This document shows positions 28,001 through 35,669 of a stretch of 64,000 nt of DNA, in pieces (within the stretch, counting starts at the first letter, position 1; each line of letters opens with the position of its first letter). Where the stretch lies: the NCBI RefSeq assembly GCF_031585635.1, contig NZ_CP134197.1:872490-936489 (forward strand), written 5' to 3'. The stretch comes from Paraburkholderia sp. FT54 (GTDB lineage Bacteria; Pseudomonadota; Gammaproteobacteria; Burkholderiales; Burkholderiaceae). The translations under genes and the position numbers were made by a program. The notes under the pieces were generated by a model, which was not told the origin of the DNA, ran no database searches, and worked only from the letters and a program-made list of their open reading frames with translations.

Positions 28001-30619
28001 TTTGACACGGCCAACCAAACCGGCGACCTCACGTTTTCGGGCTACTGCGGCAACAACCTGATCACCAATCTTCTAGCGTCCGGAGATCCACTCGGCGATG
28101 TGCAGCGAGAAGCCGAAAGCGGCCTCGCGTTCGCACGCAAGATGCGGTTCGAATTTGTCGCCGACGTCATGACTGCGCAACTCAGGCTGATCATTGGACT
28201 CCGCGGTCTGACGCCCGATTTCGGCTCCTTCAACGATGCTGCGTTCGACGAAGACCGCTTCGAGCGGCATCTGGGCGCAGATCCGGGGCTCGCACTTGTG
28301 ACTTGCTGGTATTGGATTCGCAAGTTGCAAGCGCGTTTCCATGCGGGTGACTACACTGGCGCCATCGCGGCGGCATCGAATGCTGAGCGGTTGCTGTGGA
28401 CGTCGCCATTCTGTTTCGAGGTGGCGGAATATCATTTCTATGACGCACTGGCGCACGCGGCGCACTGCGATTCGGTATCGGCTGACGAACGACCCAGGCA
28501 CCTGAAGGCGTTGTCCGATCACCATCAACGGTTCGAGATGTGGGCTAGCAATTGCCCCGAGAATTTTGCGGGCCGCGCCGCGTTGATAGCCGCGGAGATC
28601 GCTCGTCTCGAAGCTCGCGACTTTGATTCCATGCGGCTTTACGAACAGGCCATTCAAGCGGCACGCGAGCACCACTTCGTGCAAAACGAGGCAATCGCTT
28701 ATGAGTGCGCGTCGGCGTTCTACCGGACGCGTGGCTTCGAGACAATTGCCGACACCTACATGCGAAAGGCGCGTGACTGCTTTGCGCGCTGGGGCGCCGA
28801 CGGCAAGGTCAAACAGATCGACGCGCGCGCGCCGCAACTGCGCGAAGAGCCGGCTTCATCGGCGGCCAGTGCGTTCGGCAACGTCGAGCAACTGGATCTG
28901 CTGTCGGTCACCAAGGCCTCACAGGCCATCTCTGGCCAGATCGTGCTGGAGGATCTGGTCGACACGCTGATGCACATCCTGCTTGAAAATGCCGGGGCGC
29001 AGACCGGCCATTTGCTGCTCGCACGCAACGAGAGCCTGGTCCTCGCGGCCGAAGCGAGCGTCGAGCAGCAGACGATCCAGGTACGACGGCATCTGCGCCA
29101 GACGCTGCCCGCGCAGGCGTTGCCGGAATCGTCCATACGCGAGTCTGTGCTGCCCGCGTCCATCATCAATTACGTGCGGCGCTGCGAGGAGCGGGTATTG
29201 CTGGCCGATGCGATGCAGCCGAATCCCTTTGCAGCAGATGATTACTTTGCCCGCCGGCAACCCAAGTCGGTGTTGTGCCTGCCGATCATGCGGCGCTCTG
29301 CGTTGATCGGCCTGTTGTATCTGGAGAACAACCTGGCCACGCATGCTTTCCCGCCCGAACGCGTGACCGTGCTGGAACTGCTGGCCTCCCAGGCGGCGAT
29401 CTCGCTGGAGAACGCGCTGCTCTACGCCGACCTGCGGCGCGAGAACAGCGAGCGCAAGCTGGCCGAGGAGGAGCTACGCGTGCGCGAAGCACGCATCCGG
29501 CGGCTGGTCGAGTCGAACATCATCGGCGTGTTCTTCTGGAACCTGGCCGGTATCGCCACCGACGCGAACGACGCGTTTCTCCGGATCGTAGGTTATTCGC
29601 GAGAAGATCTGCTGTCCGGCGATGTCCAATGGGCCACCATGACGCCTCCGGAATATCGCGCCGCCGATGCGCGGGCGCTTGAAGAACTACGGCAGCGCGG
29701 CAGTTCGCAGCCCTATGAGAAGGAATATATCCGCAAGGACGGCGGTCGCATCCCGGTTCTGGTCGGCGGCGCGCTAATGGCGGGCTCGGAGGAAAACGGC
29801 GTGGCGTTCGTGCTCGACCTGACCGAACAGAAGGCGGCCGAGGCCGAACTGGCAGCGCGGCGCACCGCGGCCAAACGAGCTGAGGAGCAGTTGCAGGCGT
29901 TGCAAGTTGAACTGGCCCATGCCACTCGCGTAACAACGCTCGGGGAACTGAGTGCCTCCATCGCCCACGAAGTGGGCCAGCCGCTCGGCGCGATCGTGAC
30001 CAGTGGCGAAGCCTGCCTGCGATGGCTCGGCCACAAGGAGCCGCAGCCGGAAGAGGTGCGGGCCTGTGTGCAGCACATGATCGGCGAAGGCAGGCGCGCG
30101 AGCGAAATTGTCCGGCGTATCCGCACGCTCACCAGGAAGGCAACGCCGCATAAAACGCAACTGCAACTCAACGATGTGATCAACGATGTCGTAGCCCTGG
30201 TTCAGCGAGAAGTCCTGAATCACCGCGTTTCGTTGCGGCTCGAGCTTGCCTCAGGGTTGCCTCCGCTGCTCGGCGATCGGGTCCAGCTTCAGCAAGTGCT
30301 CATCAATCTGGTCATAAACGGTATCCAGGCGATGACTGACATCGGCGACAACTCGCGTGAACTCCTGATCGAGTCCCATCGGGATAGCGATGGGCACGTG
30401 ATCGTTGCCGTGCAGGACTCGGGGCCGGGCATCGATCCGAAAGACACAAATCGGCTGTTCGACGCGTTTTACACCACGAAGGCCGACGGAATGGGCATGG
30501 GATTGTCGATCTGCCGTTCGATCATCGAAGCCCACGGAGGCGAGGTGTGGGCGTCTAACAATGCCGGGCATGGGGCCATCTTCCAGCTTAGCCTGCCTTC
30601 GATTGGCGGCGCGCCCTGA
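25025..30619 (+). CDS. Giant Ser/Thr kinase-AAA ATPase-GAF-PAS-histidine kinase
   Basis: A 1864-residue multidomain sensor. Residues 1-270: Ser/Thr kinase with HRD (His125-Arg-Asp127), the Asn in RPANIL and DFS at 146-148 in place of DFG. Residues ~290-600: AAA/STAND-type ATPase, Walker A SGYSGIGKSS (Lys333) and Walker B LFLDDLQWID. Residues ~600-1280: helical TPR-like repeats. About 1300-1475: GAF; 1490-1610: PAS; then a coiled coil, the phospho-acceptor His1648 in SIAHEVGQP, and a HATPase with NLVINGIQAM, DSGPGIDP and GMGMGLSICRS. No membrane segment is seen, so it is cytosolic. GGGGGAG precedes the ATG. Proteins with this order occur in cyanobacteria and some proteobacteria; the signal is unknown. 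Flanking regulators suggest it phosphorylates both. Confidence 0.93.
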   Translation: MIIANCQTIDRVYMTAGSALYRARRLTDGKPVLLKLLPEDAGTVQSARFKREYLLLQTLKIAGVARPLTLIDDRGRLVLVLEDFSGESLETELCRSPRPDLLRCLTIAHHLADALVGIDAAHIIHRDLRPANILVAPETGHVLLVDFSLATTHAHTVSPEDVVVSVGEWAYMSPEQTGRMNRPVDYRTDCYSMGVLLYRLLTGQLPFQASDPLEWTHCHIARMPPPPCDIVPTVPQPVSDIVMKLLAKLPEDRYQSMRGVQSDLDRCLAQWRAAGRIEPFRLGTDDLSDRFQIPHRLYGRDQESNALLGVFELMTATGRAALATVSGYSGIGKSSLVDALRKPIVTKHGYFISGKFDQYQRDIPYATLTQAFGELVQQLLAESAARIAGWRQRLQAAVGVNGRLILDVLPKVELIIGAQPPVPALPPTEAQNRFRLVFRQFVTVFTSKAHPLVLFLDDLQWIDAASLALVEHLLTHPDTCYLLLIGAYRDNEVSAAHPLMKSLDAIHQSGTAMIDIQLAPLSVAHLNQLVADTLHAPPASCEPLTRLICERTERNPFFFIQFLDALHKEGLLRRDVQIHAWQWDLEQIKAKDFADNVVDLMLGKLRQLPIPAQEALQLAACLGNKFDLRILALVSGQAEVEQHLAPAVRENLILRTHGSGKFLHDRIQQAAYSLIPEERRSEVHLRIGRVLLSNMTADELADHLFDVANQFNRGAALITVQQERERVAELNLTAGLRAKAATAYASALAYFTAGDALVTEDGTDRHAALTFSLGFQRAECEFLNSYLTTAEQRLSMLSNRAANLIDKAAVACLRMALYMNAGQADRAVEVSLEYLRAVGVTWSAHPRKEEVQQEYEKLWQRMGNRSIEQLLELPLMTDPVCRATLDVLTAVQPPAHATDMNLYCLVAGRMANLSLEHGNSDGSGFAYVMLGMTLGPQFGDYRAGLRFGKLGVDLVEKYRMDRFKARVYACFGAFIVPWTSHIRSGRAILRLAFDTANQTGDLTFSGYCGNNLITNLLASGDPLGDVQREAESGLAFARKMRFEFVADVMTAQLRLIIGLRGLTPDFGSFNDAAFDEDRFERHLGADPGLALVTCWYWIRKLQARFHAGDYTGAIAAASNAERLLWTSPFCFEVAEYHFYDALAHAAHCDSVSADERPRHLKALSDHHQRFEMWASNCPENFAGRAALIAAEIARLEARDFDSMRLYEQAIQAAREHHFVQNEAIAYECASAFYRTRGFETIADTYMRKARDCFARWGADGKVKQIDARAPQLREEPASSAASAFGNVEQLDLLSVTKASQAISGQIVLEDLVDTLMHILLENAGAQTGHLLLARNESLVLAAEASVEQQTIQVRRHLRQTLPAQALPESSIRESVLPASIINYVRRCEERVLLADAMQPNPFAADDYFARRQPKSVLCLPIMRRSALIGLLYLENNLATHAFPPERVTVLELLASQAAISLENALLYADLRRENSERKLAEEELRVREARIRRLVESNIIGVFFWNLAGIATDANDAFLRIVGYSREDLLSGDVQWATMTPPEYRAADARALEELRQRGSSQPYEKEYIRKDGGRIPVLVGGALMAGSEENGVAFVLDLTEQKAAEAELAARRTAAKRAEEQLQALQVELAHATRVTTLGELSASIAHEVGQPLGAIVTSGEACLRWLGHKEPQPEEVRACVQHMIGEGRRASEIVRRIRTLTRKATPHKTQLQLNDVINDVVALVQREVLNHRVSLRLELASGLPPLLGDRVQLQQVLINLVINGIQAMTDIGDNSRELLIESHRDSDGHVIVAVQDSGPGIDPKDTNRLFDAFYTTKADGMGMGLSICRSIIEAHGGEVWASNNAGHGAIFQLSLPSIGGAP

Positions 30620-30712
30620 AAGGCAAGCCGGCGCGGTATGCAGGGCAGCAATCGTCCTGTTTGAGAGCACGGTCGAGACGCATCCGGACCGGCACCACGC
30701 TCATGAGCCGTT

Positions 30713-30726
30713 TATACATTCGTATG
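30713..30726. promoter_or_regulatory. TATAC-N4-GTATG (site 2)
   Basis: TATACATTCGTATG has the same half-sites and spacing as the elements at 23901 and 31267. It lies between the hybrid-kinase stop and the receiver-only gene, 58 bp before that gene's ATG and 102 bp before an alternative GTG start, a fitting position for an activator site. Confidence 0.5.
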
Positions 30727-30770
30727 ATTTCCGTGCGACGGCTTCCGAGCTACGATTGATCTGGAGTCGC

Positions 30771-31196
30771 ATGCCACACGATTGCGTCTGGCACGCTCCG
30801 CTTTTGGTCTGTCGAGGCCCGTCGCTTGTGTCTTCTCAATTTATTTCCGTCGTCGATGACGATGAGGGTGCCCGGGTAGCGACCGCGAGTCTGGTTCGTT
30901 CGCTCGGGTGGCAGGCACGAGTGTTTGCATCGGCGGAAGAATTTCTGGAATCAGGGCTGATCGGCGAAACGTCATGCCTGATTTCGGATATACGGATGCC
31001 GGGCTTGTCCGGAATCGACCTGCACGACCGCCTGCTGGTCCTTGGGTACGCAATTCCGATCATTTTCACCACGGGATTCCCGACTGCCGCGCTTGAGGCC
31101 AAAATCCAGGCCAGAGGCGCCCCCCCTTTCCTCGAAAAGCCCGTGGATGCCACCACTATCGAGCGCTTGCTCGATCTTGCGCTGGGTCGGCCATAG
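30771..31196 (+). CDS. Receiver-only response regulator
   Basis: 141 residues from the ATG at 30771, or 122 from the GTG at 30828, which begins directly at VSSQFISVVDDDEGARV and is as plausible. It is a single receiver domain: acidic pair in VVDDDEG, phospho-acceptor Asp in CLISDIRMPGLSG, Thr in FTTGFPT and Lys in LEKPVD. The domain is FixJ-like but there is no DNA-binding domain, so it works by protein contact, as a phosphate sink or as a relay. It lies 151 bp after the giant kinase gene on the same strand, and a TATAC-N4-GTATG element sits in between. Confidence 0.85.
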   Translation: MPHDCVWHAPLLVCRGPSLVSSQFISVVDDDEGARVATASLVRSLGWQARVFASAEEFLESGLIGETSCLISDIRMPGLSGIDLHDRLLVLGYAIPIIFTTGFPTAALEAKIQARGAPPFLEKPVDATTIERLLDLALGRP

Positions 31197-31572
31197 CGCG
31201 TCGGCAACCCGTCAGAAGAAATCATTGCGAAGGACGCCTTTCATCCCCTCCAGCACATGCGCGAGTTATACGGGGGTATGAGATTGCTATCCGCATGCAC
31301 GGGCGTTCGAACCGTTCGTAGAATGGTTTCGTGTCCCTCGGACCTGTACATTGTTCTCAAGGCCAATGTGCAAGCGCGATGCGCCTGACAGGGTCGGCCT
31401 CATTCATCACCAGTTCGTCGATCTGTACGCGAACCTGAATCCAGCTTCTTCACGATCGATGCTCACCGTTCGTTTCGCGGCTTAAGCCGTGGACCTGCTG
31501 CACAATCGTGGCTCATGGTGTCAGCCGGTGGTGGCCGCCGCAATCGCGGCATCTCTGAAGGAGCTGCAACCG
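31197..31572. other. Gene-free region after the receiver gene
   Basis: About 375 bp holding site 3 (31267-31280) and no convincing gene. Because site 3 is nearly 300 bp upstream of the first small frame, an unannotated small RNA or leader starting near 31330 is possible, but I see no clear terminator. Confidence 0.35.
31267..31280. promoter_or_regulatory. TATAC-N4-GTATG (site 3)
   Basis: TATACGGGGGTATG shares half-sites and spacing with the elements at 23901 and 30713. It is 71 bp after the receiver gene and upstream of two very small genes. Confidence 0.45.
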
Positions 31573-31671
31573 ATGCTGACCATCGTGCTTATCTACATGT
31601 CCGCTTTCCTTGTCGTCGTGGCGACCGTGCTTGTCGCAATGATCAAGACCGTAGCGCGCCCGAATCGTTGA
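31573..31671 (+). CDS. Putative 32-residue single-pass membrane protein
   Basis: The frame begins with ATG at 31573, preceded by AAGGAG ten bases upstream. The product would be one hydrophobic helix (IVLIYMSAFLVVVATVLVAM) followed by a short basic tail KTVARPNR, which by the positive-inside rule would face the cytoplasm. An in-frame extension to 31489 exists but adds no recognisable sequence. Size and topology resemble small regulatory membrane proteins. I do not recognise a family; it could be chance. Confidence 0.4.
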   Translation: MLTIVLIYMSAFLVVVATVLVAMIKTVARPNR

Positions 31672-31757
31672 AACGCGGACATGTCGTATCTATCCGCTGC
31701 CGTTATTCGCATCCACGTGATTTGACCACTCGCATTTTCGATGTTGTGGAGGTTGTC

Positions 31758-31973
31758 ATGTTTATCCAGTCGAATCAGATAGCAGTGCCGTTTCCGTTCC
31801 AGCTCGACTTGGGCACATGGGCAAAAGCCGTGTACGAGAAAGCCCTCGGAGAGGGCTTCATTCACGTGCCCTGGGAACCTGACGAGGCGATCGTCCACCG
31901 CTTGCAAGCTTACTTCGACACTGGCCTGTCGCCTGCCGAAGCTGTGAGCGCGTGCTTCTGTCTGAACCACTAG
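31758..31973 (+). CDS. Small conserved-looking protein, 71 residues
   Basis: The ATG at 31758 has GGAGG six bases upstream. The protein is acidic-amphipathic without a signal peptide; it contains PFPFQLDLGTWAKAVYEKAL, then HVPWEPDEAIVHRLQAYFDTG and ends in CFCLNH. The composition looks like a real cytosolic protein. I do not recognise a family or function. It lies 86 bp after the 32-residue frame, in the tail of the signalling island. Confidence 0.6.
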   Translation: MFIQSNQIAVPFPFQLDLGTWAKAVYEKALGEGFIHVPWEPDEAIVHRLQAYFDTGLSPAEAVSACFCLNH

Positions 31974-32057
31974 CAATCACGCCGGGCGCTGAGCCCCAAA
32001 CCGCCCGTCTGTCCCGCCCAATCAACTCGCACACGGGTGCGCGGCATCATTGAGCCC

Positions 32058-32094
32058 GAGCCTCGCAAGCGGCGGGGCGCCGCCTGCGAGGCTC
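32058..32094. terminator. Long stem-loop after the ggt operon
   Basis: GAGCCTCGCA (32058-32067) pairs perfectly with TGCGAGGCTC (32085-32094), and GCGGC/GCCGC pair inside the loop. It lies 30 bp past the gamma-glutamyltransferase stop on the minus strand. There is no T run, so it may act as a hairpin terminator in this GC-rich genome or as an mRNA end stabiliser. Confidence 0.6.
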
Positions 32095-32123
32095 ACGCAT
32101 CTTGTACGGTACGGCTGCCCGGA

Positions 32124-33761
32124 TCAGAACCCGGCGGCCAGTCCGTCGCGCCGGGTGTCGCTTGCCGCCACATAGCCGCGCTCCGGATCGTTGCGATCGA
32201 GCTTCCAGATGTACTGGCCCGAGCCGAAGTCCATGTACGGATCGTCGACCGATTTGATCGTGTGGCCGAGATCCTCGAGCGCGCGCACCGTGTCCCCATC
32301 GAGTGTCGACTCGACGTCGACCGTGAAGTCGCGATTGACCTTCCAGCGCGGCGCGTCGCACGCGGCCTGCGGCTGCTGGCCGTAGTCGAGCATGCGCACG
32401 ACAGACTGCAGATGACCTTGCGGCTGCATGTCGCCACCCATCACGCCGAAACTCATCACCGCTTCTTGCTGGCCGTTCACCTGCTGCGTAAGGAACGCCG
32501 GGATGATCGTGTGGAACGGCCGCTTGCCGCCCTCGACCACGTTCGCCGACTTCGGATCCATCGAGAACCCGTAGCCGCGGTTCTGCAACGAAATGCCGGC
32601 GTCCGGCACGACGATGCCCGAGCCGAAGCCCATGTAGTTCGACTGAATGAAGCTCACCATCATGCCGCGCTCGTCAGCCACCGACATGTAGATCGTGCCA
32701 CCCGCCTTCGGCATGCCGAAATCGAACTGCGTGGCACGCTTCGGATCGATCAACTTCGCGCGCGACTTCAGGTACGCGTCGTCGAGCATCTGTTCGGGCG
32801 TGACTTCCATGGAACGCGGATCGGCGACGTACTGGTAGACGTCGGCGAACGCGAGCTTCATCGCTTCGATCTGCAGGTGCTGCGATTCGATGCCGTCAAC
32901 CGGCAGCGCGCCCACGTCGAACTGCTCGAGAATGCCGAGCGCGATCAGCGCGGCAATGCCCTGGCCGTTCGGCGGAATCTCGTGCACCGTGTGGCCGCGA
33001 TAGTCCTTGCCGATCGGCTCGACCCAGTCGACGCGGTAGTTGCGCAGGTCGTCCATCGTGAGCGCGCCGCCGCCCTGGCGCGAGAACGCGGCGATCTGCT
33101 CGGCGATTTCGCCTTCGTAGTACGCGCGCGGGCCCTGCTCGGCCAGCTTGCGCAGCGTCTTAGCGTGGGCGGGAAAGCGCACCAGTTCGCTCACTTCCGG
33201 CGCGCGGCCGCGCGGCATGAACGTGTCGGCGAAGCCTGGCTGGTTCCTCAGCTCGGGCACCGCCGCCGCCCACTTGTATGCAACGACGCTCGCCACCGCG
33301 TGCCCGCGCTCGGCGATTTCGATGGCCGGCTCCATCAGGTCCGCGAACGGCAGCGTGCCGAATTTCTGATGCAGCGCTTCCCAGCCGGCGATCACGCCGG
33401 GCACCGTCACCGCATCCCAGCCGCGCTTGGGGCGCTTCGCGAGACCGTTTTCCTCGCCGTACTTACGCTTGAAGTAATCGACATTCCACGCGGCGGGCGA
33501 CACGCCCGACGCGTTCAGCCCATGCAGCTTCGCGCCGTCCCAGACGAGCGCGAACGCGTCGCTGCCGAGGCCGCACGAGACCGGTTCGACGACCGTGATT
33601 GCCGCGGCCGCGGCAATCGCCGCATCGATGGCATTGCCGCCTTTCCACAACATCCGCAAGCCGGCTTGTGCGGCAAGCGGGTGAGACGTCGAAACGATAT
33701 TGCGCGCGAACACGGGCAAACGGGGTGTTGGATACGGGTTTTGCCAATTGAAACGTGTCAT
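32124..33761 (-). CDS. ggt: Gamma-glutamyltransferase family protein
   Basis: A 545-residue N-terminal-nucleophile hydrolase that cleaves gamma-glutamyl bonds of glutathione and related peptides after self-cleavage. The predicted nucleophile is Thr356 in KAGGTIYMSVADERG; the small-subunit motif NRGYGFSMDP and the gamma-glutamyl-binding VMGGDMQPQGH follow. The ATG at 33761 gives the N-terminus MTRFNWQNPYPTPRLP, which starts with no hydrophobic signal, unlike periplasmic Ggt of E. coli, so a cytosolic enzyme is inferred. It is the last gene of an operon with a peptide ABC importer, so it probably degrades the imported gamma-glutamyl peptide. Confidence 0.9.
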   Translation of the reverse strand: MTRFNWQNPYPTPRLPVFARNIVSTSHPLAAQAGLRMLWKGGNAIDAAIAAAAAITVVEPVSCGLGSDAFALVWDGAKLHGLNASGVSPAAWNVDYFKRKYGEENGLAKRPKRGWDAVTVPGVIAGWEALHQKFGTLPFADLMEPAIEIAERGHAVASVVAYKWAAAVPELRNQPGFADTFMPRGRAPEVSELVRFPAHAKTLRKLAEQGPRAYYEGEIAEQIAAFSRQGGGALTMDDLRNYRVDWVEPIGKDYRGHTVHEIPPNGQGIAALIALGILEQFDVGALPVDGIESQHLQIEAMKLAFADVYQYVADPRSMEVTPEQMLDDAYLKSRAKLIDPKRATQFDFGMPKAGGTIYMSVADERGMMVSFIQSNYMGFGSGIVVPDAGISLQNRGYGFSMDPKSANVVEGGKRPFHTIIPAFLTQQVNGQQEAVMSFGVMGGDMQPQGHLQSVVRMLDYGQQPQAACDAPRWKVNRDFTVDVESTLDGDTVRALEDLGHTIKSVDDPYMDFGSGQYIWKLDRNDPERGYVAASDTRRDGLAAGF

Positions 33762-33822
33762 TGAAAACTCAAACGAAAGTGATGGGGGGCTGTCGGTGTA
33801 TGGAAACGGTGATGGATTACGA

Positions 33823-34719
33823 TTACGACTCGCGCGGATCGAGCGCATCGCGCAGACCGTCGCCGAGCAGGTTAAAACCGAGTACAGCCAGAAAGATCGC
33901 GATGCCGGGGAAAATCGACATCCACGGCGCCTGACTGACAAAATCCTTCGCGGTGTTGAGCATCGAACCCCACGACGGCGCCGGCGGCAATTGGCCGAGC
34001 CCGAGGAACGACAGGCTCGCTTCGGCGATGATCGCAGTCGCGATCGTCAGGCTTGCTTGCACGATGATCGGCGGCAGCACGTTCGGCAGGATGTACCGCA
34101 CGATGATCCGTGCGTGGCCGAGGCCGATTGCCCGCGCGCCTTCGACGTATTCCTCGGCCTTTACGGTGATCGCCTGGCCGCGCGTGAGCCGGACGAAGCG
34201 CGGCATCGCGGAGATGCCGATCGCGGTCATCGCGTTGGTCAGGCTCGGGCCGAGAAACGCGGCGAGCGCGATGGCGAGGATCAGGAACGGAATGGACAGC
34301 AACGCATCGGCGATTCGCGAGATCACTCCGTCGACGAGCTTGCCGAAATAGCCGGCCAGCAAGCCGAGCGGCACGCCGATCACGACCGCGATGCAGACCG
34401 ACACGACGCCCGCCAGCAGTGACGCGCGCGCGCCCCACAGCAGACGGCTCAGCACGTCGCGGCCGAGTTCGTCGGTGCCGAACCAGTGCACGGCCGAAGG
34501 CGCCTGCCGCACAGTCATGAAGCTGGCCTGCACCGGGTCGTAATGTGACAGCCAGGGCGCGAACACCGCCATCAAGACGATGAGCAGCACGAGCGCCGCG
34601 CCGAACACGGCGGCGCGATTGCGCATGAACTTCGTGATTCCGCGGCGCTTGCGGCGCGGCAGTACGGTCGTCTGCGACGCAGCGGCCGACGCGCGAACGG
34701 GGGTGGCGGGGGTAGCCAT
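33823..34719 (-). CDS. ABC peptide transporter permease (DppC/GsiD type)
   Basis: A 298-residue inner-membrane subunit with about six TM segments. The N-terminal region carries the OppC-type stretch HWFGTDELGRDVLSRLLWGA, and the ATPase-contact EAA loop is EYVEGARAIGLGHARIIVRY. The ATG at 34719 shares one base with the stop of the preceding permease (TGATG), which settles the start over the upstream in-frame codons. It forms the channel together with the DppB-type subunit. Confidence 0.92.
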   Translation of the reverse strand: MATPATPVRASAAASQTTVLPRRKRRGITKFMRNRAAVFGAALVLLIVLMAVFAPWLSHYDPVQASFMTVRQAPSAVHWFGTDELGRDVLSRLLWGARASLLAGVVSVCIAVVIGVPLGLLAGYFGKLVDGVISRIADALLSIPFLILAIALAAFLGPSLTNAMTAIGISAMPRFVRLTRGQAITVKAEEYVEGARAIGLGHARIIVRYILPNVLPPIIVQASLTIATAIIAEASLSFLGLGQLPPAPSWGSMLNTAKDFVSQAPWMSIFPGIAIFLAVLGFNLLGDGLRDALDPRES

Positions 34720-35663
34720 CAGCTGCGTCTCAGTCGGGGATTGAGGAGGACGTACAACACGTCGGCGCACAGGTTCACCACGATGAAGCACAGCGCGGTG
34801 ACGAGCACGACACCCTGCACGACCGCGTAGTCGCGATTGAACACGGCATCGACGACGAGCTTGCCGAAGCCGGGGATCGTGAAAACCTGCTCGGTCAGCA
34901 CCGCACCCGCGAGCAGTTCGCCGAACAGCAGCGCGAGCACGGTGACAATCGGAACCAGCGCGTTGCGAAAGGCGTGCTTGACGACGACGGTGCCGCGCAG
35001 CAGCCCTTTGGCACGCGCGGTCCGGATATAGTCGGTGCGCAGCACGCTCAGCATCGCGCTGCGCGTGTGGCGCATCAATTGCGCGCCGAGCGAGGCGCCG
35101 AGCACGAACGCGGGCATCAGCATGGTCTTGATGCTGAGCCAGAAGTCCTCAGACGGCGACACGTAGCCGGACGACGGCAGCAGATGCCAGCGCACCGAGA
35201 CGATGAAGATCATCATGATCCCGAGCCAGAAGTTCGGGATCGACATGCCGGACAGCGCGAAGACGTTCGCGCCGTAGTCGAGCGCGCCGCCGCGGCTTGC
35301 GGCGGAGATGACGCCGGCCGGAATGCCGATGCCGATCGCGAAGATCATCGCCATCGCCGCGAGCTGCAGTGTGACCGGCAGCTTCTGCGCGATCAGCGAC
35401 GTCACCGGCACGTCGGTGCGCAGCGACGCGCCGAGATCGCCATGCACGACGTCACGGACCCACAGCGCGTACTGCGTCGGCACCGGCTCGTCGAGGTGGT
35501 ACTTGACGCGCAACGACGCGATCAGCTGCGGATCCTGATCTTCGCCGGCCATCGCCATCACCGGATCGCCGGGCAGCAGCTTCTGCAGGCCAAAGATCAG
35601 CATCGACACGAGAATCAGCGTCGGAATGGCGACCAGCACGCGATTTGCGATGATCTGCAGCAT
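34719..35663 (-). CDS. ABC peptide transporter permease (DppB/GsiC type)
   Basis: A 314-residue inner-membrane subunit. It has the N-terminal FGLQKLLPGDPVMAMAGED segment of DppB-type permeases, and the EAA loop is DYIRTARAKGLLRGTVVVKH. It follows the binding-protein gene by only six bases and runs into the DppC-type gene. In the glutathione importer GsiABCD and the dipeptide importer Dpp the same pair of permeases is found. Confidence 0.92.
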   Translation of the reverse strand: MLQIIANRVLVAIPTLILVSMLIFGLQKLLPGDPVMAMAGEDQDPQLIASLRVKYHLDEPVPTQYALWVRDVVHGDLGASLRTDVPVTSLIAQKLPVTLQLAAMAMIFAIGIGIPAGVISAASRGGALDYGANVFALSGMSIPNFWLGIMMIFIVSVRWHLLPSSGYVSPSEDFWLSIKTMLMPAFVLGASLGAQLMRHTRSAMLSVLRTDYIRTARAKGLLRGTVVVKHAFRNALVPIVTVLALLFGELLAGAVLTEQVFTIPGFGKLVVDAVFNRDYAVVQGVVLVTALCFIVVNLCADVLYVLLNPRLRRS

Positions 35664-35669
35664 GATCGG

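Noticed and set aside
32037..33764. Plus-strand open frame of 575 codons opposite ggt
   Set aside because: Antisense shadow of gamma-glutamyltransferase; composition is extreme (Arg, His) and it has no family motif.
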